NCBI RefSeq assembly: GCF_032302195.1
Contig: NZ_CP135275.1
Location: forward strand, 6,353,501-6,417,500
DNA from: Paenibacillus sp. MMS20-IR301
Lineage (GTDB): Bacteria; Bacillota; Bacilli; Paenibacillales; Paenibacillaceae
Direction of reading: 5' to 3'
Length of the DNA: 64,000 nt
The position numbers and the translations under genes are program-made. Below are positions 1-7,671 of this stretch, piece by piece. The notes under the pieces were generated by a model, which saw nothing but the letters and a program-made list of their open reading frames with translations, was not told the origin of the DNA and did no database searches. Numbering within the stretch: the stretch's first letter is position 1; each line of letters opens with the position of its first letter.

Positions 1-492
1 GCAGATGGGCTGCTGAAGGCTGCGGCTGAGCTGCCGCTGCATTTACGCTTCCTGCCCTTTCATCACTCCGAAGATAATGATGCTTCCCGCTATGTTATGA
101 AGAAGCTCGGGCAGGTAACGGAGCAGTACGGGGGTTCAGTCAGCATTTGTGAGGATGCGCTCCATCCGCTTCAGATGCTACGGGAGGTTGGACAGTGCCA
201 GGCTTTAATAGGCATGCGTCTGCACAGCCTGATCTACGCTGCAGGCAGACGGGTGCCGCTGATGGGGATCTCTTATGATCCGAAGATTGACCGTTTCCTG
301 GAACAGATCAATTCTCGGCCTGTCGGCTCTACGACAGCGCTCAGCGCAGATGCAGTGAGCGCCGGGCTCATTCAGCTCTTGAAAGCGGATAAAGCCTGGA
401 AGCGTGAGCGTGAGCCGCTGATTGCTGCGCTGGTTGAAGATGCCGAGGCGCCTGCCCGGCAGATTATAGAATATTTAGGCCGTAAAGGATGA
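1..492 (+). CDS. csaB: Polysaccharide pyruvyl transferase CsaB, C-terminal part (5' end outside window)
   Basis: The frame is open from base 1, so this is the last ~163 codons of a longer gene. CsaB transfers pyruvate ketal groups from phosphoenolpyruvate to the secondary cell wall polymer, creating the ligand that SLH domains bind. The visible part has the family's late motif GMRLHSLIYAA followed by PLMGISYDPKIDRFLEQ, which fits the C-terminal half of the GT-B-like pyruvyl transferase fold. It ends 7 nt before tagA, so the two are probably cotranscribed. Several SLH proteins downstream agree with this role. The N-terminus and catalytic start cannot be judged here. Confidence 0.85.
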   Translation, partial: ADGLLKAAAELPLHLRFLPFHHSEDNDASRYVMKKLGQVTEQYGGSVSICEDALHPLQMLREVGQCQALIGMRLHSLIYAAGRRVPLMGISYDPKIDRFLEQINSRPVGSTTALSADAVSAGLIQLLKADKAWKREREPLIAALVEDAEAPARQIIEYLGRKG

Positions 493-499
493 TAGAACA

Positions 500-1258
500 T
501 TGAAAGCAGATGGCGTAATACCGACAGTGCCGATTTTTGGCATCCGGGTATCCAAAGTAGATATGGCAGCAACGGTGTCCTATTTAACCGATGCGATTCG
601 TGACCGTGCGGCGCATCAGGTCATCACCGCCAATCCGATCATGGTTATGGCTGCACTCGAGAATCCGGCTTATATGGAAATTATGAAATCCGCTGAGCTG
701 GTGGTTCCCGATGGGACCGGTGTAGTCTGGGCAGCGGAATACTGCAAGCAGCCTGTAGCTGAGCGTGTAGCAGGTTTCGATCTTCTACATGAATTATTGC
801 GCACGGGAGAAAGCTATAACTGGAGGGTGTATTTACTGGGATCAACCCCTGAGGTGATTCGCGAGACAGCTTCCCGGTTACAAACTGGATATCCCGGCAT
901 AATTATTGCAGGATACCGTGACGGGTACTTTGGCCCGGAATCCGATGAAGAGGTCCTCACGGATATTCTGGAAGCTAAACCTGACCTCCTGTTTGTTGCC
1001 AGAGGGGCGGACAGCCAGGAGCCATGGATTGCCAAGCACAAGGCCCGGCTGCAAATCCCGGTAATGATGGGTGTCGGCGGAAGCTTTGATGTGATCTCCG
1101 GCAAGAGCCGGCGCGCACCCAAAGCGTTCCAAAAATTGCGGGCAGAATGGCTGTACCGGCTGCTCAAGGAACCAACACGCTATAAAAGAATGCTTGCGCT
1201 GCCGAGATTCGCAGTAAAAGTGGTGCGTGAGAAAGATAAAGTGACAAAAGAACAGTAA
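500..1258 (+). CDS. tagA: WecG/TagA/CpsF family glycosyltransferase (ManNAc transferase type)
   Basis: About 252 residues, the usual length. The family transfers N-acetylmannosamine from UDP-ManNAc onto undecaprenyl-PP-GlcNAc, the second step of wall teichoic acid or SCWP linkage-unit synthesis, at the inner membrane face. Visible family motifs are ANPIMVMAALENPAY (~50-64), VPDGTGVVWAAEY with the conserved Asp (~74-86), RVAGFDLL and LLGSTPEV. The usual GxPxQExWI loop reads GADSQEPWI, a mild variant. The start is TTG at 500 behind AAAGGA at 484-489; no ATG fits better. It lies between csaB and tagO, consistent with one polymer pathway. A generic CpsF-like role is the alternative. Confidence 0.85.
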   Translation: MKADGVIPTVPIFGIRVSKVDMAATVSYLTDAIRDRAAHQVITANPIMVMAALENPAYMEIMKSAELVVPDGTGVVWAAEYCKQPVAERVAGFDLLHELLRTGESYNWRVYLLGSTPEVIRETASRLQTGYPGIIIAGYRDGYFGPESDEEVLTDILEAKPDLLFVARGADSQEPWIAKHKARLQIPVMMGVGGSFDVISGKSRRAPKAFQKLRAEWLYRLLKEPTRYKRMLALPRFAVKVVREKDKVTKEQ

Positions 1259-1306
1259 AATGCGGATATTTACCCGAAAAATCCGTGCAACAGCCTAAAA
1301 ACGGTA

Positions 1307-1336
1307 TTGGAATTTGTTTTTACTTCAGCGTATAAT
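1307..1336 (+). promoter_or_regulatory. Candidate sigma-A promoter of tagO
   Basis: TTGGAA at 1307-1312, 18-bp spacer, TATAAT at 1331-1336. It lies 36 bp before the tagO start in a 113-bp gap, so tagO may have its own promoter beside any readthrough from csaB-tagA. Confidence 0.55.
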
Positions 1337-1371
1337 TCAATGCGGTAGAGAAATGGGGGTCGACTGAACAA

Positions 1372-2499
1372 ATGTTAATTATATACATCGCCGGATTTAT
1401 TGTGTGCATGGGACTCGCATTGCTCTTGACGCCGCTGGTGAAGAAATTCGCCATTAAGATTGGCGCGACCGATGTGCCGAATGCCCGTAAAGTGCATACG
1501 AAGATTATGCCCCGCCTTGGCGGACTAGGCATCTTTCTGGCGTTTGTGTTAGGCCTGCTTGCCGTATTGCCGATTATTCCATATGACTTTACTCCGCGGG
1601 AGGCAAACTTCATTAAGGCGCTGCTGTGTGGCGGCGGACTGATTGTGCTGATCGGCGGTCTGGATGACCGGTTTGAGCTGTCAGCCAAAGTGAAGCTGCT
1701 GGGCCAAATTGCCGCAGCCTGTATCGTTGTTTTTGGTTTTGGAATTACTGTAGACTTTGTAAACATTCCTTTTCATAATAGCTATTCCTCGCTGGAAAGC
1801 TGGATTGCGATTCCGCTCACGATCTTCTGGATCGTCGGAGTTACCAATGCCGTCAACCTGATTGATGGCCTGGACGGGCTTGCTGCCGGCGTATCCGGTA
1901 TTGCTATTGCCACAATTGCGGTAATGGCCTTCCTGATGGGGAATACGATGGTTGCACTGCTTTGCCTGCTGCTTCTGGGCAGCATTCTCGGTTTTCTGTT
2001 TTTCAACTTCCATCCCGCCAAAATCTTTATGGGGGATACAGGGTCGCTGTTCCTGGGCTTCTGCCTGGCACTGCTCGCGCTGCTTGGGTTCAAACAGATT
2101 GCCGTCGTATCCTTTATTACACCACTCTTGATTATCGGGGTGCCTTTATCAGATACGTTTTTTGCCATCGTACGGCGCAAGCTGCAGAAGAAGCCGATCT
2201 TCGCACCGGACAAAGGCCATCTTCACCACTGCCTGCGTGAGCTGGGCTTCAGCCACCGCCAGACGGTGCTTATCATTTACGGCATTGCCGGATTCTTCGG
2301 GATTCTGGCTGTTATCCAGACCTCGGCTTCGCTCTATGAAGCTAACTGGGTTACATTCGTTGTTATCTGCGTCATGCTCTTCTTCCTGCAGATCGGTGCA
2401 GAGATTACGGGGGTCATCAGCAAGACCAAACGTCCCGTTATTGATTTATTCCTTAGAATGCGGATGAAGCTGGATCCTGAGCGCAGCTCCAAATCCTAA
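1372..2499 (+). CDS. tagO: Undecaprenyl-phosphate GlcNAc-1-phosphate transferase TagO (MraY/WecA family)
   Basis: Integral membrane enzyme of ~375 residues, the family length. It moves GlcNAc-1-P from UDP-GlcNAc to undecaprenyl phosphate, the first step of wall teichoic acid and secondary wall polymer synthesis. The MraY/WecA signatures are clear: PNARKVHTKIMPRLGG near residue 35, GGLDDRFELSAKVKL, NAVNLIDGLDGLAAG, FMGDTGSLFLGF, and the histidine loop PDKGHLHHCLRELGFSHRQ. Around ten hydrophobic segments are visible. The ATG at 1372 is preceded by a G-rich RBS near 1350. With csaB and tagA upstream it completes an SCWP assembly set. A hairpin terminator follows the stop. Confidence 0.93.
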   Translation: MLIIYIAGFIVCMGLALLLTPLVKKFAIKIGATDVPNARKVHTKIMPRLGGLGIFLAFVLGLLAVLPIIPYDFTPREANFIKALLCGGGLIVLIGGLDDRFELSAKVKLLGQIAAACIVVFGFGITVDFVNIPFHNSYSSLESWIAIPLTIFWIVGVTNAVNLIDGLDGLAAGVSGIAIATIAVMAFLMGNTMVALLCLLLLGSILGFLFFNFHPAKIFMGDTGSLFLGFCLALLALLGFKQIAVVSFITPLLIIGVPLSDTFFAIVRRKLQKKPIFAPDKGHLHHCLRELGFSHRQTVLIIYGIAGFFGILAVIQTSASLYEANWVTFVVICVMLFFLQIGAEITGVISKTKRPVIDLFLRMRMKLDPERSSKS

Positions 2500-2567
2500 G
2501 CGATAAGCATTGTCTGACTTGCAATTATTTATATATGTGAATAGGAACGGCATTGCCGTCAATTAGC

Positions 2568-2600
2568 AAAACTCATCCATTTCAGGGTGAGTTTTTTGTT
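2568..2600 (+). terminator. Rho-independent terminator after tagO
   Basis: Arms 2568-2578 and 2585-2595 form an 11-bp stem (one G-U pair) with a 6-nt loop and a T-rich tail. It separates the wall-polymer genes from the surface-protein block. Confidence 0.8.
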
Positions 2601-2607
2601 ATATTCC

Positions 2608-2635
2608 TAAAAATAAACATGGTATTAGCCGATAA
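2608..2635 (+). promoter_or_regulatory. Candidate sigma-D (motility) promoter of the SLH protein gene
   Basis: TAAA at 2608-2611, 16-bp spacer, GCCGATAA at 2628-2635. This fits the B. subtilis sigma-D consensus TAAA-N14-16-GCCGATAT except the last base and has the same layout as the flgM promoter at 26878-26905. It lies 50 bp before the SLH protein start and just behind the tagO terminator. Confidence 0.6.
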
Positions 2636-2685
2636 AGTACAAAGTGAGGCTTATACAGAACATAACTCAAAGGAGAGATATACAC

Positions 2686-5600
2686 ATGTTACGCTTTAAG
2701 AGACCATTCGTATGGCTGCTGCTGGCGGCTCTGATTGTTTCTATGTTCCCAGGCAAATATATGCCCCAGGCGGCAGCAGCCACTACGACGTACTTTAGTC
2801 CAGATGAAAACAAGCTACGGGATACCGTTACTCTTGATCCGAATGTTGTCCCTGCCACGCCGACTCCAGCAGGGCTAATCAGCCGCGACAGCGTTTTTTT
2901 AACTACAAACCAGACTCTGTCTATTACAGGAACTTACTCCCAGGTAACTTCTTCCACAATGAAGGTTACGGTAGAACAGCTGACTCAGGGTACGAACGGG
3001 AAATGGACAACTGATTCCACCCGTCTTACTACGGGAACCGTTACCCCGGATGCGAATAATCCGAGCAACCGTTTTACAACAAGCGGTGTTGTATTGTATG
3101 CGGGATTCAATAAAGTAACCTTCTCCGGTCTGCAGGGGAACCTGACACGTTCGGAATCGTTTTATGTTTTGTATGATAAGGTGCCATATATCTCATCCCT
3201 TAAAGTACTTGGCGGGCCGACCGCACTGAATCTAAACGAAGGTACCCAAGTGGTGGTTCCTGTCGACACAGTTACGCTGCAAGGGACGGTATCAAACGCT
3301 ACACAGGTTACCATGTCTGTGAACGGTGGAACAATTCTGACTACTACACTGCTTGAGGATGGAACCTTCTTCTCTCCTTCACTGACATTGAAGCCCGGAT
3401 TCAGCACGATCAAGTTAAATATTAAGAATGCTTCTGATGCTATAGACATTGAACGCTCATTATACTTTTTTGATAACGATCAGCCGTATGCTTCACTCAG
3501 CTTAGTGCATAATGCCGGAACCTATAATATCCTGAATAACATTCCGACACTCAGTGACAATACTACTAATAAGGCAGGCTTTTCCGGAGAAGTTCTGGTG
3601 CCATATAACGCAAACAGCTTTGCCTCTTCCGGGAAGTTGACGATTAACAAAGGCGCTACAGGCGCTGTGCCTGTAACTGGAATTAATGTAAGCTCTGAAC
3701 TGGTTATTCCGGGTGCGGATGGTGTGACCCCGGCCTACAGGCTGGTTAAATTCAACACAAATGCAGACTTGACGCTGATTACAGGTTTAAATGAATTCAC
3801 ATTAGCTATCGACTACGGTACGTACAGCTCTTCATTAGTATATTCCTACAGATATTTGCCTGGTGAAATTGTCATTACGGATATGTACTATCTCTCAGAC
3901 TACAGCGGATCGGGAAGCATTGCGGGGATTTCCAAGCTGCCGCTTAACGGACAGCAGATGGAGAAGGATAACTTCTACATTATGGTCAAAACCAATGTGC
4001 CTATCGGAACCTCCAAATTGTCTGCCAACTATCTTCCGCTCAGCAACAAATCACTTGCTTTGAGTGATCCTCCGATTACAGGGATGACGGGGCAGGGAGC
4101 AACAGAATATATTTACCGGATTACAGGGTTCTCAAACGGACAGCAGAACGTACAGTTCCGTTATGGCACATCTGACTCCTACTATAACGCCCAAATTTCT
4201 TATGTTTCTAAGAACTATATCTATGTAAGTAATTTACAGGATGGCCAGACCTATGAGTTCAGTTCTTCAACGGATACCAAATTAAATGTTGCCGGGGAAT
4301 ATATCGGATTCGAAAACTTCGTAAGCGCCCAGGTACAAATTAACGGGATCGACAGCAACTCTCTTCCGGATACGAAGGACGTTCAAGGTGTAAATAGATC
4401 AAACAAATTTGCTTTGGGCGTGGATCAGAGCAAGAAAACGTTCAGCTTCGATCTGTGGATCACCCAATCAGGACCGCTCGTATATGGTGAGAACAAAATA
4501 GTATTTACGGGCATTTCCCAGGATAACGGACAAAATCAGCGGGTCATCACCAAAGAGCTGAAGATTTATATTATTGATACTAATGTATCGAATTTGTCGC
4601 AGTTTCACCCAGCATTGGGAACCGGACGGACAGCCTTCTCGATGCAGTCGCTCAGCAATGAAGCTGAACGGAACAAAATTCTTACACTGCCGGCAGAGTT
4701 TGTATATAAAGATGAGAAGTATACTACCAACTCAACCAGCTATGACCTGGTACTGCGCGGCGGTGGTGCTACAATACTAAATCTCTACAGAGGCTCTGAG
4801 CTGATCTTCACCTCAGCAGGCTTGACGGATATGCTGGCTACCAATGACAAGCTAATTGGACCGCTACCGTATGGTCCTACTGGACAATATTTTGATTACT
4901 TTGGCAGCAGCAATGATTTCCTTCTGCGCCTCCGTGATTTCAAATTTGACGCTCCAGGAAGCCATGTGTACACGATTGAGTTGATTAATAAGACAGGGGC
5001 AAGAACAACCCAGCGTCTTGAAGTTACCCGTGAGGTTTCGCCATACCGTGTCTTGTCTCCGGTTGCGACAGTAGGTAACCAGATCGTAGTGAATAAGAAC
5101 TTTGTCCGCTTCGATATTGAAGCCGAAGGTGCAACCAAAGTCATGATCGACAAATACGAAGCGGTCAAGCGCAACGACCTGGATAACCGTTTCACTTATG
5201 ACTTTGTAGGACTGAAACCGGATAAGGCGACAGCAATCAAGATTCAAATTGTTCGTGCAGACTCTACCTTGAATGATACGATTTCCGTCTACTATGCAAG
5301 TGCTATACAAATCGACACACAGTTCATGGCTGAGAAAGTAGCCACTAAGTATTCTGTATTTAACAAGGCGCTCCAGCTTACTTTCCCGAAAGGGACGATT
5401 ATGAAGGGCTATACGACCACTGGAGCAGCGAAGTATTATCCGGATACTAAATTGCTCTTCGGGATCGCAGATCCTGTAGACGGGGTTGTAGAACGGACTA
5501 ATGACTACGGGAATATCATTAACGTCAGCCCGACCGACAGCCGGACCCTTGGCGGCAAGCTGCCGCTCGTAATCCCGCAAGAGCTGGTACTGAGATTTAC

Positions 5601-6594
5601 ATCTACCGCCAATACCAATAACTTCACCAGAGTATCTGATATTTATTGGCTAAATGGTGGACTTGGTGAAACAGGGACGCAAGGCTCGCAGTCGTATATT
5701 GCAGCAACCAACGGAATTGCTCCTTATTCTATAGAAGGATATTTCACTCAATACAGCCAGACCCGCAAAATTGTTCCGTCACAGCGCGGTGAGCTGACGC
5801 TGAGCTTCAATTCAAGTATCGTGGATGAAGTGGGTTCAACCGTCACAGTATTCCGTTACACGGATGCCGGCAAATGGGAGAATATCGGCGGTGAAGTGGA
5901 TACCAAGAGTCATACCGTTACTGTACCGTTTGATGAATTTGGATATTATACTGTAATGAAGCTGCGCAGAGGATTCACGGACATTACCAATCATCCATGG
6001 GCAAGAAACCTTCTGAACGGCTTGTACTCCAAAGGAATCATGACCAATATCCGTTCAGATGCTTTCGGCGCGGATGATACAACAACCCGCGGTGAATTTG
6101 CTACCTTGCTTGTAACAGGTCTGAGCATCCCGCTGAATTATGATAATAATAAACAAACATTCTTTGATATCGTACCGGAGGCTGTTTCTACAACATGGAA
6201 CTTCAAGAGTATTGAAACAGCCGCAAGGGCAGGTATAATAACGGGCCTGAGTGACGGATTCTTTGGCCCGGACCAGTCACTCACACGGGAGCAGGCAGCG
6301 GTAATGATCGCCAGGGCGCTTAAGCTTAAAATGTCTGCCAACGATGCGAAACTGCTGACGAGTCTGGGCAAATCCTTCGTAGACTCAGGCAGTATGGATT
6401 TCTACTCCAGACCGGCAATTGAGGCGGTATCAAAGGCGAAGATTATGGAAGGCAGCGCAGCAACGATTACCGGACAAACCAAGCCTGTATATAATTTCAA
6501 TCCCAAGGGCAAGCTTACAAGAGCGGAAGCCGGTAAAATTGTTGTAGCACTGCTGCAGAAGAGCACAAGCATCTTCCCGAAAAACTTCAACTAA
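2686..6594 (+). CDS. Large exported SLH-domain surface protein (1302 aa)
   Basis: The ATG at 2686 is chosen over an upstream in-frame GTG at 2644 because AAGGAGAG at 2670-2677 sits correctly before it and a signal peptide begins there: LRFKRP, a hydrophobic stretch to about residue 25, and a probable cut near AAAA/TTT (~32). The long middle (~40-1090) is beta-rich and Thr/Ser/Asn-rich with no motif I can name; Ig-like modules are likely. Three SLH domains occupy ~1098-1150, 1160-1220 and 1230-1290, with motifs such as TRGEFATLL, FGPDQSLTREQAAVMIARAL and LTRAEAGKIVVALL. They should anchor it to pyruvylated SCWP. The promoter looks sigma-D dependent, which suggests expression with motility genes. 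Adhesin or matrix roles are possible; function is unknown. Confidence 0.85.
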   Translation: MLRFKRPFVWLLLAALIVSMFPGKYMPQAAAATTTYFSPDENKLRDTVTLDPNVVPATPTPAGLISRDSVFLTTNQTLSITGTYSQVTSSTMKVTVEQLTQGTNGKWTTDSTRLTTGTVTPDANNPSNRFTTSGVVLYAGFNKVTFSGLQGNLTRSESFYVLYDKVPYISSLKVLGGPTALNLNEGTQVVVPVDTVTLQGTVSNATQVTMSVNGGTILTTTLLEDGTFFSPSLTLKPGFSTIKLNIKNASDAIDIERSLYFFDNDQPYASLSLVHNAGTYNILNNIPTLSDNTTNKAGFSGEVLVPYNANSFASSGKLTINKGATGAVPVTGINVSSELVIPGADGVTPAYRLVKFNTNADLTLITGLNEFTLAIDYGTYSSSLVYSYRYLPGEIVITDMYYLSDYSGSGSIAGISKLPLNGQQMEKDNFYIMVKTNVPIGTSKLSANYLPLSNKSLALSDPPITGMTGQGATEYIYRITGFSNGQQNVQFRYGTSDSYYNAQISYVSKNYIYVSNLQDGQTYEFSSSTDTKLNVAGEYIGFENFVSAQVQINGIDSNSLPDTKDVQGVNRSNKFALGVDQSKKTFSFDLWITQSGPLVYGENKIVFTGISQDNGQNQRVITKELKIYIIDTNVSNLSQFHPALGTGRTAFSMQSLSNEAERNKILTLPAEFVYKDEKYTTNSTSYDLVLRGGGATILNLYRGSELIFTSAGLTDMLATNDKLIGPLPYGPTGQYFDYFGSSNDFLLRLRDFKFDAPGSHVYTIELINKTGARTTQRLEVTREVSPYRVLSPVATVGNQIVVNKNFVRFDIEAEGATKVMIDKYEAVKRNDLDNRFTYDFVGLKPDKATAIKIQIVRADSTLNDTISVYYASAIQIDTQFMAEKVATKYSVFNKALQLTFPKGTIMKGYTTTGAAKYYPDTKLLFGIADPVDGVVERTNDYGNIINVSPTDSRTLGGKLPLVIPQELVLRFTSTANTNNFTRVSDIYWLNGGLGETGTQGSQSYIAATNGIAPYSIEGYFTQYSQTRKIVPSQRGELTLSFNSSIVDEVGSTVTVFRYTDAGKWENIGGEVDTKSHTVTVPFDEFGYYTVMKLRRGFTDITNHPWARNLLNGLYSKGIMTNIRSDAFGADDTTTRGEFATLLVTGLSIPLNYDNNKQTFFDIVPEAVSTTWNFKSIETAARAGIITGLSDGFFGPDQSLTREQAAVMIARALKLKMSANDAKLLTSLGKSFVDSGSMDFYSRPAIEAVSKAKIMEGSAATITGQTKPVYNFNPKGKLTRAEAGKIVVALLQKSTSIFPKNFN

Positions 6595-6607
6595 TGTAAA
6601 TCAGAAC

Positions 6608-6647
6608 AGCAGGCCCGCGAAAAAACTGTTCGCGGGCCTGCTTTATT
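6608..6647 (+). terminator. Rho-independent terminator of the SLH gene
   Basis: A perfect 13-bp GC-rich stem (6608-6620 with 6630-6642) around a 9-nt loop, followed by a T-rich stretch. Confidence 0.85.
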
Positions 6648-6678
6648 GTAATTTAATTACATAGTGTGCACATTAACT

Positions 6679-6707
6679 TTGTATTCTGCACCGTTTTACG
6701 TTACAAT
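6679..6707 (+). promoter_or_regulatory. Candidate sigma-A promoter of the 113-aa gene
   Basis: TTGTAT at 6679-6684, 17-bp spacer, TACAAT at 6702-6707, 40 bp before the next start codon. Confidence 0.6.
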
Positions 6708-6747
6708 AACTTAGAAAATAATATTTTCTGAAAGGTGAAAGCCATCG

Positions 6748-7089
6748 ATGAAACCGATTTTATCAAAAGCGCAGCTGGATTACACGAAAGCAAAGAATCT
6801 GTTTGAGAATAGAGCTAAAATCCTGGAGAAAGAAATAGCGGCCAAACGTGCGCTGCAGGAAATTACGCAAGAACTGATGGAAGAGCTGGTTCTTTTTACA
6901 GGGTTCCATGATGCATATAATGACCTCGTTATTGCCGAGAATGCACTAATCGAGTGGTCGCACTCCACAATTAAGCATGAGAAGAGCTACCGCGAGAACC
7001 GTAGTGCAATTGATGCTATGTATGAGAACGTCAATGCCAGTCCTGAGAAACGTCAGGAATTGATTTTGCTCTCCATGAAGATCCGCTAA
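6748..7089 (+). CDS. Small helical protein of unknown function (113 aa)
   Basis: A free-standing gene with its own promoter, an RBS (GAAAGGTG near 6730) and its own terminator, so it is probably real. The product has no signal peptide or membrane segment. It is Lys/Glu/Ala-rich and predicted by eye to be nearly all helix, with a coiled-coil-like stretch over the first ~50 residues (ALKEI/ITQELMEELV pattern) and a second helix around 55-100. I do not recognise a family. It sits between two SLH surface genes but nothing in the sequence ties it to the envelope. Confidence 0.7.
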   Translation: MKPILSKAQLDYTKAKNLFENRAKILEKEIAAKRALQEITQELMEELVLFTGFHDAYNDLVIAENALIEWSHSTIKHEKSYRENRSAIDAMYENVNASPEKRQELILLSMKIR

Positions 7090-7105
7090 TTAACCGTACT
7101 TACAG

Positions 7106-7128
7106 AAGCGCCGGAAACGGCGCTTTTT
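7106..7128 (+). terminator. Rho-independent terminator of the 113-aa gene
   Basis: AAGCGCCG (7106-7113) pairs with CGGCGCTT (7118-7125) around a GAAA tetraloop, then T residues to 7128. Confidence 0.85.
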
Positions 7129-7201
7129 GATTTGTGATTTTAGAAAGTATCAAGGTTTAAGTGTGGCAGATTATGTTTATTAACTTAACAAATATTGCTT
7201 A

Positions 7202-7231
7202 ATGACGGTTAGAAACCGCCTGTGCTATACT
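7202..7231 (+). promoter_or_regulatory. Candidate distal promoter P1 of the S-layer gene
   Basis: ATGACG at 7202-7207, 18-bp spacer, TATACT at 7226-7231 preceded by TG at -15/-14, i.e. an extended -10. The transcript would carry a leader of about 430 nt. Confidence 0.5.
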
Positions 7232-7263
7232 GATTCCCGTAGCCAACCAACATTAACAATAGT

Positions 7264-7290
7264 TAGAAGAACATACAGATGGTTCTTCTA
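7264..7290 (+). other. Leader hairpin, perfect 9-bp stem
   Basis: TAGAAGAAC (7264-7272) and GTTCTTCTA (7282-7290) are exact reverse complements with a 9-nt loop. It lies roughly 25 nt after the predicted P1 start and lacks a T-run, so it may stabilise the transcript rather than stop it. Confidence 0.45.
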
Positions 7291-7445
7291 TTGGAATGAT
7301 GGGCACTTACAAAAAAAGAAAAAACTTTTTTCAAACCAAGCGCAACTTTCTCAAAACTATTGCGTTTAAGATGTAGAGTCACTTGCACAGGGCAAATACC
7401 TAATCCTATTAAGGATAAAGTACATTGCCGGGTGGAAAAATTAGC

Positions 7446-7474
7446 TTTACGTGACTAGAGGCACATTGTATAAT
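7446..7474 (+). promoter_or_regulatory. Candidate proximal promoter P2 of the S-layer gene
   Basis: TTTACG at 7446-7451, 17-bp spacer and a perfect TATAAT at 7469-7474. It is the best sigma-A match in the leader. Confidence 0.6.
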
Positions 7475-7530
7475 ACTTAGGTAGAATTAGGAATCTAGTA
7501 TTAGTCTGCCTTGAACCTGTTTACAAGTTT

Positions 7531-7548
7531 CTGTGATACCCGTCACAG
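7531..7548 (+). promoter_or_regulatory. 18-bp palindrome CTGTGA-N6-TCACAG
   Basis: The core TGTGA-N6-TCACA equals the general CRP/FNR-family site. It lies downstream of P2 in the leader, so a bound protein would act as a roadblock; alternatively it is only a 6-bp RNA hairpin. Confidence 0.4.
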
Positions 7549-7671
7549 ACATTATTTATACTTAATATGCTCAACTCGGGAAAGGGGGTGCATCGGCTAA
7601 TGAGTGACATGAGCTACCCAACTAAAGAAAAATCTCAGTTCATGAACGTCCAAGGAGGAGAAAAAAAGGTT

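Larger units (their letters stand above)
7129..7671 (+). promoter_or_regulatory. Long regulatory leader of the S-layer-type gene
   Basis: About 540 bp without another gene. It holds an extended -10 promoter (7202-7231), a 9-bp hairpin (7264-7290), a second promoter (7446-7474), an 18-bp CRP/FNR-like palindrome (7531-7548), an upstream RBS with in-frame ATG (7581-7602) and the main RBS (7652-7660). Tandem promoters and long structured leaders are typical of abundant S-layer genes such as the Brevibacillus cell-wall-protein operon. Confidence 0.6.
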
